This document shows positions 57,031-64,000 of a DNA stretch of 64,000 nucleotides, in pieces. How positions within the stretch are numbered: the first letter of the stretch is position 1; every line of letters begins with the position of its first letter. The position numbers were made by a program, and so were the translations under genes. The notes below the pieces were generated by a model. It made no database searches and had not been told where the DNA came from. It saw only the letters and a program-made list of their open reading frames with translations. Origin of the DNA: Catonia carolina (lineage: Eukaryota > Arthropoda > Insecta > Hemiptera > Achilidae). Location of the stretch: contig JAQMRL010000006.1 of assembly GCA_035578175.1 (NCBI GenBank), positions 59,499,001 through 59,563,000 on the forward strand. The letters are read 5' to 3'.

Positions 57031-57031
<1 letters not shown>

Positions 57032-58427
57032 ATGTTCACTGACTTGTTCAAATTAAACTCAAATTAATCGGTAAACTAAAGTCTAGAGACAGTAAAGGAA
57101 GATGATACTAACAACCAAAACAAGCCAATTTCACTGTGTTCCCGAGTTTTACAGGATGTAACTTCAAAACGGAAAGAGATATTTATAAACGGTTTTCACC
57201 AGTGGATTTTTTGTAAAATTCTACATGCAAATGATGTGTCACATGACCATCTTCGTATTTAAAAAAAAATTGAATTCAAGATGGCGGATCCAAGATGGCG
57301 GACAAATATGTAAAAGATGAATTTCAGTATATTCTATTTGCATTCATAAGATTATATTGTGTTTTGAAGAATAACATCACTTGTTTGCGAAATATTTTGC
57401 CGTATTCGGACTTTCAGGACATTCATTATCCGTAAACTGGACTGAAAAAATTCGTAATTCAGAGGAAAAACTTCAAAACTACCATTTTACAACAAAATAT
57501 GTTTACAAGTCTAATAAATAAAAAATAAAGCAGAACAAGTGAAGAAGACCAATGACCAAAATGACGGTCGATGCGACGTTATGTAAAAAGCTACTTGAGA
57601 ACAGAGCGCAAGACTCTCGGCCGCTGATACTTCAAGTGAGACTTTTCCATCACACGTTGCAGTATTATATCATGTAAGTAGTGGTTGTAATACTAAATTG
57701 AATAACCTACAACTTTTATTTCGCTTATTTTTTCAAAATATTAAGCCGTTGTGGTGTTATTTAAGTTTTAAACGAGTTCTAGAAGGAATTTTTGCAAAAA
57801 TTTCAAATTTGATCGTACTTTTCTCCAAGATTTTGCAATTTAGAAACTGTTTTTTGTGTTTAAAATGTTAAGCAACTCTTTACCTTTAATTTGGTGTGTA
57901 TAAAAAGCCTGTACGGTAATTACAACGGAAGATATAATCAAATAAACGAATTAATGCAAGACCACTTGGCGGCCATCTTTAATCGCCATTTTGGTCGATT
58001 TCGTCGGAGTTTTTTTTTTTTGGAACATTGGATATTCTTGATCAGGAGGTTGAAATGAACACGTCGATGTATGACAAGTTGTGATGTGGGGGGGGGGTTC
58101 CCGATAACCCTAGTTGGCCCACGGACTATTTCTTCATCCAACGATATAGATATAATTTTTTAAGGGTTTTGCAGTTTTTTTAATTAAAAATATGTTTGAT
58201 CCTTACGTTATTTTTTAAACGTTACCATTTGCATAACATCTCTGTTTCTTTGAACGACAACAGATAAATAGGCCTACATATTTTTTTTATTTTGTGCGAT
58301 ATGTTTTGTTTTCAAACTTTAAGTTAGCACTAGACCACCTGTAAATATATATTAACCTCTGAACTGTAAAAAATAACATATTGAATTATAAAACGTATAA
58401 TGTGTTCTCTTTAGTTTTTCCTTGTTT
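57031..58427. other. Unassigned repeat-like DNA
   Basis: 57283-57302 contains 'aagatggcgga' twice in tandem. 58089-58097 is a G-run. Phrases such as 'gatgtaacttcaaaacgg' and 'aagatggcggac' look like dispersed repeat sequence, but there is no second copy in the window. Confidence 0.3.
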
Positions 58428-58779
58428 CCCGTAAATAGCGATTTTTGACGCATAAGGAACATTTTTTCAGCTAGCTGTTAATGGACTTTAATGAAATTTT
58501 TTCATAGCCTTTCATACCATAATTTCAATGTACTAAGTTAATATTACAGTAAAATAATCTGTTTAAATATTTACTTTCTACTTCAATAGACAAAACGTTA
58601 TGATTTTCAAAAGTGAAAAAAAGTCTTATCTTCCTAACAATACATCAAGATGCTACTAATTCAGTGAGTGTAGAATAGCCTGAATAGTAACCACAAAAAA
58701 TTAGACAAGATAACAGTTTTTTAGAAAATGTTCCTTACATTAACACTACGGAGATAGGCATTCCGGGTTCCCTTAAGGA
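58428..58779. mobile_element. Candidate MITE, related to 10190-10573
   Basis: 'ataaggaacattttttcag' (about 58457) pairs with the complement of 'agaaaatgttccttac' (about 58724). The outer ends ('ccttgtttcccgtaaatag' and the complement of 'ggcattccgggttcccttaagg') pair loosely. The same layout appears at 10225-10573. Non-coding. Confidence 0.4.
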
Positions 58780-59051
58780 CAAATACAATACATCTAAATC
58801 TACGAACAATATCAAATACTTGTACCCTCAAGGACTGCTTTAAACAATGTATGGAACTTTTATTATGTTTGTGGAAGTTTATTTGTGAAATCTTTTGTAT
58901 TCTTTGTTTATAATTTTAGTCTCATTGTTAATTTTTAACTTTCTGTTTACTGTTTATAAACAGTTGTAAAATAACGTTCTAGAAGTCACTACAAACCTGA
59001 TTGTTGATGTGACTAAATAAATTTTTAAAAAAATCAATTAAAAAATTAAGT
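58780..59051. other. Possible LINE 3' end
   Basis: The stretch before the LTR ends 'gatgtgactaaataaattttt' with AATAAA; it could be a LINE 3' UTR. No coding part is visible. Confidence 0.3.
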
Positions 59052-59782
59052 GGTCACTGGCGCCCCTTTGATTACCTACTGTGCTGCCGGCTATCAAATC
59101 TTCCGACTTAGCGACAGAGGGAGCCGCCAATAGTTCCGAAAGGGGTGGTAGGCTTGTGGCGGCGTACCGACAGAGGCCTTTGTCATCAAGGCCGAGCCAG
59201 TAACCGCCTCCTACCACAGCACTCTCGGCGACTATAAAAAGAGCACTACACTGAGCCGAAGAATTCCGAAATTCCGTTATGTTCTCCGAGCGACCAGGTG
59301 GTTATTCCATGACGTCGTCATCCCTAAGGGTATCTGCCCTACTTTTATAGGACTTAACCGAAGGATTCAATTCCGATCCAGACAGCAGGCAAGACATCCA
59401 CCATCGGCACACGGCTACCGAACTCCAGCGAAGGCTAATCGACGACCCCGTAAGAGAGAAGATGATGCTTCCGCTCGCCGACCCGTCACTGTAAGCAGTC
59501 GACCGGACCGTCATCGCCCGCTGACGAGAGCAATGCCCACAGCGGTCCTTCAACCGAGCCTTACGCCCACCGGACCTGACGAAGCAGCCATCGACGCACT
59601 ACTGTGAGGGAAGATGATGTCTCCGTTGGACGACGACACGCCTTGTCGCCCAGCTCTTCGACCACCACGACGACTACGACCGACGCTTTCCATCAAGACG
59701 ACCACCGCTTAAACGGCTCTTTTCAGGGCCACCAATAAATAAAAGATTTTAACTCGCCATTTAATGTCGCCATCCAGTGACA
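59052..59782 (+). mobile_element. GC-rich solo LTR
   Basis: AAGT flanks the unit on both sides (59048-59051, 59783-59786). The ends GGTCACTGG and CCAGTGACA are inverted repeats. Inside are TATAAAAA at 59233-59240, a likely start about 30 bases on ('actacactgagcc'), a GC-rich transcribed part, and overlapping AATAAA signals at 59734-59743 about 40 bases before the end. This is the U3-R-U5 plan. Its GC content is far above the surrounding DNA. No gag/pol or second LTR is present. The 83-codon minus frame (59302-59553) is a shadow. Confidence 0.75.
59233..59240 (+). promoter_or_regulatory. TATA box of the GC-rich LTR
   Basis: TATAAAAA, the only TATA-like motif in an otherwise GC-rich block. Confidence 0.6.
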
Positions 59783-59786
59783 AAGT

Positions 59787-60699
59787 ATTATTTTTAACCA
59801 GTAGATAATTCCATTATTCAATACAAAAGGATAAATGGGCGGAGTCTATCGTAGCGTTGTTAGATCGAAACGGTATTGGTTCATGAGTTAGCCAATAACG
59901 AGCAGTGGTTAATTACCTCCATAACAAAATTCTACACTCATAAACTCTAACTTAAATTGTGAATTTAAGCGTACTAAATAATAGTAATATAGTTATTAAT
60001 CAAAAGAGTGGATAATATTTTGATAATAAATAAACAGTTTTTAATGTTTTATTACATTCTCTTTAAGTAATAAACAAGGCGTTCACATTACAGATTTATG
60101 TTTGTGCTGAGAGTACATATTTTTAATTGTAAATTAAAATATTGCAATAAATAACGATAGGCTTCCTTCATATGAAATCTGTAATGTGAATGCACATACG
60201 CATTCGAGACGTTGTAATAATAAAGGTGTGAAATGAGTTCTTGTTAACGTATGATACAAGGTACTGTTGTTAATGTATATGCGTTGTTAAAAACCTTGCG
60301 TAGGCCGCGCTACAGCCAGGTAAACCATCAAGAGTCAAGAACAAGATGCCCTCTTTCTTTGACTGCCCCCATGCTGAGCTTGTAATTGCAGAGAGATCGG
60401 CCTAAAGGGACACTACTAAATAAAATTGCTTAACACAAAAAATATACATAAACACACACACACACACACACACACACAAAACACTATATTATAAAATATA
60501 CACACAATAATCTTTCATTAAGAAAACAAAAAATACATGAATTTTTTTTTAAATTTAATAAACTGGCGGCCCAAAATTATTATTTCTATTTGATTTATCT
60601 TTTTCTAACTATTTGCTACCATGATATTATTTTTTACCAGAAGTAAATCATCAAAAATTCGATTACGTTTTTGTTGAGTTAGAAACATTAAACAAAGTA
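59787..60699. other. Unassigned DNA with (CA)n
   Basis: A (CA)n microsatellite lies at about 60444-60478. The remainder is AT-rich and unassigned. Confidence 0.4.
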
Positions 60700-61270
60700 T
60701 CTTGGAATTGTTTGATAAAATTTTAAAATAAAATAACTTTATTATATAAATTCTTGGGAAAGAAAGAAGAATCCTTAGAACACTTGCGTAAACAAAAAAC
60801 GGAAACTCGACGATATCTGGATCATAATGTCTAATTCTGAACTCTACCATGAAATCAAGCCAATTACATTATGACATTATGTGGAAGAAACAAATTTATT
60901 TCTTCGGGAATTTACTGAGAATACCGGACAATTGAGTAACTAACAACTCATTTTGAGTAAACAACTCATTTCTATAATTAACTCGTGGAAAAATCCTCTA
61001 AGGTGGTTGGCCGAAGTAAAGCAAGATTTGCAAGAACTTAACATTGCAGACATGATCTTTTAAAAAAATCTGAACAGCTTAAGTTGCTTAAAGACAAAGA
61101 CACAAGATTCGTCGAAAAAACTCGAGCTTCGTCGTCAATGTTTTGTACAGATAAAATCAGACAGATCAGATCCCAAAATGTGAAGAATATTGGGAAAAGC
61201 TTAAGAATCCTAAAACCAAACCAAGAAGGATTTTTAAATTTGGTTCAAGTGATCCAATGAGGCCGGAAAA
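60700..61270 (+). mobile_element. LINE ORF2 C-terminal relic ('MRKRR-FFGH' family)
   Basis: Across shifting plus frames: LGKERRILRTL, MSNSELYHEIKPIT, MWKKQIYFFGNLLRIPDN and RWLAEVKQDLQELNIADMIF. The order ERKILRK, SN-ELY--IEKIT, RRI-FFGHL-RMPDN, W--EV--DL-ELGI is the C-terminus of the family also at 19640, 20305 and 43271. Several frameshifts; no reverse transcriptase part. Confidence 0.7.
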
Positions 61271-61623
61271 GGAAAAAAAGTTATAAAGTTTTTGATTTTT
61301 TATATGCGACATTATAATCTGTTCGTTTACTTCGAATTATAAATAATTAGTCTTACAGAAATATTTAAAACTGTATGAAGCCTAACATCCATCGATGTTT
61401 GATTTCTGTGATGTTTTCAATAATATAGTTTTTAAAAAATTTATAAATTAGATAAGTAAATAAAATACAGAAAAATGTTCCTCTAAACTTTGATTACAAT
61501 ATCAATAAGGTAAGTCCAAAAAGTCAAATCTCATGAACCTTGAATTTAGATTTACACTATTGTCTAATTAATTAATTGCCAAGACGTTTTTATGTTCGTT
61601 AAGTTTGTCTAAACAAGATAATA
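61271..61623. other. AT-rich spacer
   Basis: Nothing recognised. Confidence 0.35.
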
Positions 61624-61850
61624 CTGAATTTTTACCTACACGCCTAAATAGCGTGTTTGAGTAGTGTGAGGCAGCGGAATATTATTAATGTAGACGGTTG
61701 GGCAGTTTTGTCGTGTAAGAGTAAACGTCATTTGTTGCGGTTTGTTTTCATTAATTATTATTTTCCATATTTTAAGCCATGGCTCTATCAGGTGTATATG
61801 GATTTCTGTCTTTCGAGTTAAAAAAATTAAAAACAAAGTACATTTTTATA
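61624..61850 (-). mobile_element. Jockey-clade LINE, short ORF2 fragment
   Basis: The minus strand reads IHIHLIEPWLKIWKIIINEN, KPQQMTFTLTRQNCPTVYIN and PLPHTTQTRYLGV then a stop. It matches L-HL--I--W--KW-I-VNE-KS--VTFTL and RYLG of the 55.6 kb copy. Only about 66 residues remain. Confidence 0.8.
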
Positions 61851-61885
61851 CTTTGACGTTTACCATTAGACTTTTACAAGTCAAC

Positions 61886-62060
61886 CCTATTTCTTGGTTG
61901 CTTTTCATATTTTGCGTTTTACTTGATTTGGTTTCATATATATTATTATTATTAGTACAAAATGATGGTTATGAGGCGTAATGGCTGAATGAACTCGGTG
62001 CCAGAGCCCAAGCCTCGCTTCTGCTGGTTGCCAATGATGCATTGTATGCATTGTGATGAA
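61886..62060 (+). repeat. Dispersed repeat R4, copy 2
   Basis: Matches 843-1055: 'cttgatttggtttcatat', the ATT triplet run, 'agtacaaaatgatggttatga', 'tgaatgaactcggtg' and 'cccaagcctcgcttctgctgg'. Confidence 0.6.
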
Positions 62061-62144
62061 AAAATGTGCATCAATTGTATAAATCAATAAATAAGTAAAT
62101 GAATATTATTTTTTAGCTCATTTTATTTTAGGTATTTTATTGAA
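62061..62144. other. Short spacer
   Basis: AT-rich. Confidence 0.3.
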
Positions 62145-62352
62145 GGGGACCTGAAAGAGGTTAATAATAACATCATGTTAAAATAGAATGTATAAATGAC
62201 TCGTCGTTTTCTCTAAAACCGTTGAAGGTAGCCAATTGATTTTACAGTGAATAATAATAGAAAGTAAGCAATTTTTATCCGATAAAATATAGTAATATTT
62301 TGGTTAAACAACAAAAAATGTATCTTTTTCTAAATTTTCGGTTACAGGTTCC
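62145..62352. mobile_element. Candidate short MITE
   Basis: 'ggggacctgaaagaggttaa' on the left resembles the complement of the right end, 'ggaacctgtaaccgaaaa'. A similar end occurs at about 23490. The repeats are imperfect and no target duplication was checked. Confidence 0.35.
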
Positions 62353-63059
62353 ATTATTTAAAAAACAACTTGTCATAAAATTCGTAAAAAATTAATTCAG
62401 GTACATTTCAAATATTATTAAAATGTATTTAACTTTTATTAAAACTTTATGAACTACCCTGTGGTTCTGTTACAAGTGGTAGACTATAAATTACAAAACT
62501 TTCTTGGGTAACATTCAAAATCAAGCCAACTTGGACAGAATCATTCCATCGTCGCAAGTCGTTATAGATCGCTTCGTTATTCGTTATAGAAGCGGCTTGC
62601 AACACTCGTCACAGTTAATCTTGCTGATCGACTCTTTCATCAAAGCCAAAAGCAGTTCGACAACGAAAACGGAAAGAAACAAAATAAAAATAATAATAAA
62701 AATAAAAACAAGGAATACGTGTTCAGAATGTTTAATGATTTGATAATATCGATTGTATCGAATTTCAAATTCAGTTAACTTTAAGATTTCTACCGTGCTA
62801 TTGTTATATTGAAATCTGGGGTATAACAATGCACATCTAAATCATTGCATTTATTAAACTGAATTCACAATTCAAATTTATCTTTCTACTTGAATTTCTA
62901 AAACGATAAGATGTAGCGCAAGTAAGAACAAGTGATTAACGAAATTTTATTTTCGAAAGAATCAACTTAAACTACCTATATTAATATTTCATAAAATTTT
63001 GTAATCAAAAGTTGATCTCAAAAATATCGATGTAGTCTTTATAACCAGAATCCATAAAT
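62353..63059. other. Unassigned AT-rich DNA
   Basis: Overlapping frames on both strands at 62504-62829 are low-complexity (AAAT repeats at 62684-62710). Confidence 0.3.
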
Positions 63060-63115
63060 CTCATAACAGGCAGGTGGAGTGTTAAATTATTTGCACTCGA
63101 TCTACTAGTGGGGGC
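63060..63115 (+). repeat. R1, first 55 bp only
   Basis: 'cataacaggcaggtggagtg' and 'ttaaattatttgcactcgatct' are the R1 start; the match ends abruptly at 'actagtgggggcac'. This helps fix the R1 5' boundary. Confidence 0.65.
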
Positions 63116-64000
63116 ACTAAGGTCAATTGCTCCCCTCAGAGATCGGTTTTTTTTACAAAAAATGCAATGTTGTAAATTTTTAGAACTACTGGTAACGCAA
63201 TATAAGTTGACGATCGTCAGCGAGAGTAGGACTGGACTATGCGGGGGATGAAAGTGCTACCGCATGTGCTTTTCTAAATACATCATAGCGACAGCTCTAA
63301 CTATGACATCATGTTGTAGTTTTACTCTCACATTGATATATTATTATGTTTACAACTATATCGTTTTATAAACGTCCGATTGTATTACTTTTTGATTCTT
63401 AATAATTTTCCTAAATAATAAACATTTATTCTAAATAAGCCATAATACTAGACCTGAGCTATATTTAGTATATCCTTTTTCGTCATCAGCAGTAAACTGA
63501 ATTACTGCACTCTGACATTTGTAGTGATAGACTAGTTTAGTCCGTGAGTTTCGTCAATGCGAGCTTATTATCGTGTACTAGTTTCACAGTAATTTACGGT
63601 AATTACAAAATTTTATTGTATTTTTAAGGTTTTCATATTTCATTATTTTCATTAAAGTTAGGTATGTTAAATTGCAATTGAATTTTAAACAATTCACTTT
63701 CTTTAAATAATTACATTACTCCTTACTTATTTAGTGTGGACGGGTCATGAACTGAATTTTATTACTTAAGTGTTTGTGGTGGTTACATTTTGAGTTACAC
63801 GCTTGATATATGTCTTATGCTTTCGGGTTGGCCGATGTAAGTAGGATAGATAGTATACTGTCCTCCGCATGATAGACTCAATCGTCAACTTATAGCGCGT
63901 TACCAGTACAGTACAGTAGATAGACATTCTGATAAAAACAAACGCCAATAAACAGAATAAGGTTACAACTAGGCTATTATTCGTAGATGGGATAAAGATG
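63116..64000. other. Unassigned DNA
   Basis: 63200-63260 ('atgcgggggatg', 'gtgctacc') faintly recalls the centre of the foldback element at 4140-5312. The rest has no recognised feature. Confidence 0.3.

Noticed and set aside
59302..59553. 83-codon GC-rich minus-strand frame as a host gene
   Set aside because: It falls inside the GC-rich LTR with its own TATA and poly(A) signals on the other strand; no protein motif.

Overview
The window is AT-rich eukaryotic DNA made almost entirely of decayed transposable elements. I find no convincing host protein-coding gene, no rRNA and no functional tRNA. Jockey-clade LINE remnants, a D34D mariner, tRNA-derived SINEs with internal A/B boxes and TATA/TCAGT-type core promoters together point to an arthropod, most likely an insect; a hemipteran is a guess from the LINE families. 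Family names R1, R2, R4 and S1 are my own labels.

Layout. 0-9.6 kb: a Jockey 3' end, a 797 bp solo LTR with a 4 bp target duplication, a 1.17 kb near-perfect foldback element inserted in an R1 repeat, and an S1 SINE split by a LINE with an 11 bp target duplication. 9.6-18.1 kb: an inverted-repeat element, an R1 copy, an R2 copy flanked by a 15 bp direct repeat, and several LINE fragments. 18-25 kb: two LINE fragments of one family, two nested inverted-repeat elements, and a mariner whose 5' end has been replaced by an inverted copy of its 3' end. 25-37 kb: R1, R2 and S1 copies, a 951 bp inverted-repeat element and a GC-rich tandem duplication. 37-51 kb: a hAT-like MITE with an exact 8 bp target duplication, many LINE remnants, a candidate promoter with a 42-codon ORF, and a MITE inserted in a LINE. 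52-64 kb: a 60 bp minisatellite, the two best preserved LINE copies (minus strand 53.6-54.6 kb with an 11 bp target duplication; plus strand 55.6-57.0 kb with a poly(A) tail), a GC-rich solo LTR with a 4 bp target duplication, and more remnants.

How it fits together. There is no pathway or operon here. The sequence records a series of nested insertions: LINE in SINE, foldback in R1, MITE in LINE, LTR in repeat. Most LINE copies are 5'-truncated C-terminal pieces with stops and frameshifts. The non-autonomous elements (R1, R2, S1, MITEs) must have been mobilised by proteins encoded elsewhere. Assignments come from motifs read by eye; no alignment or database search was run.
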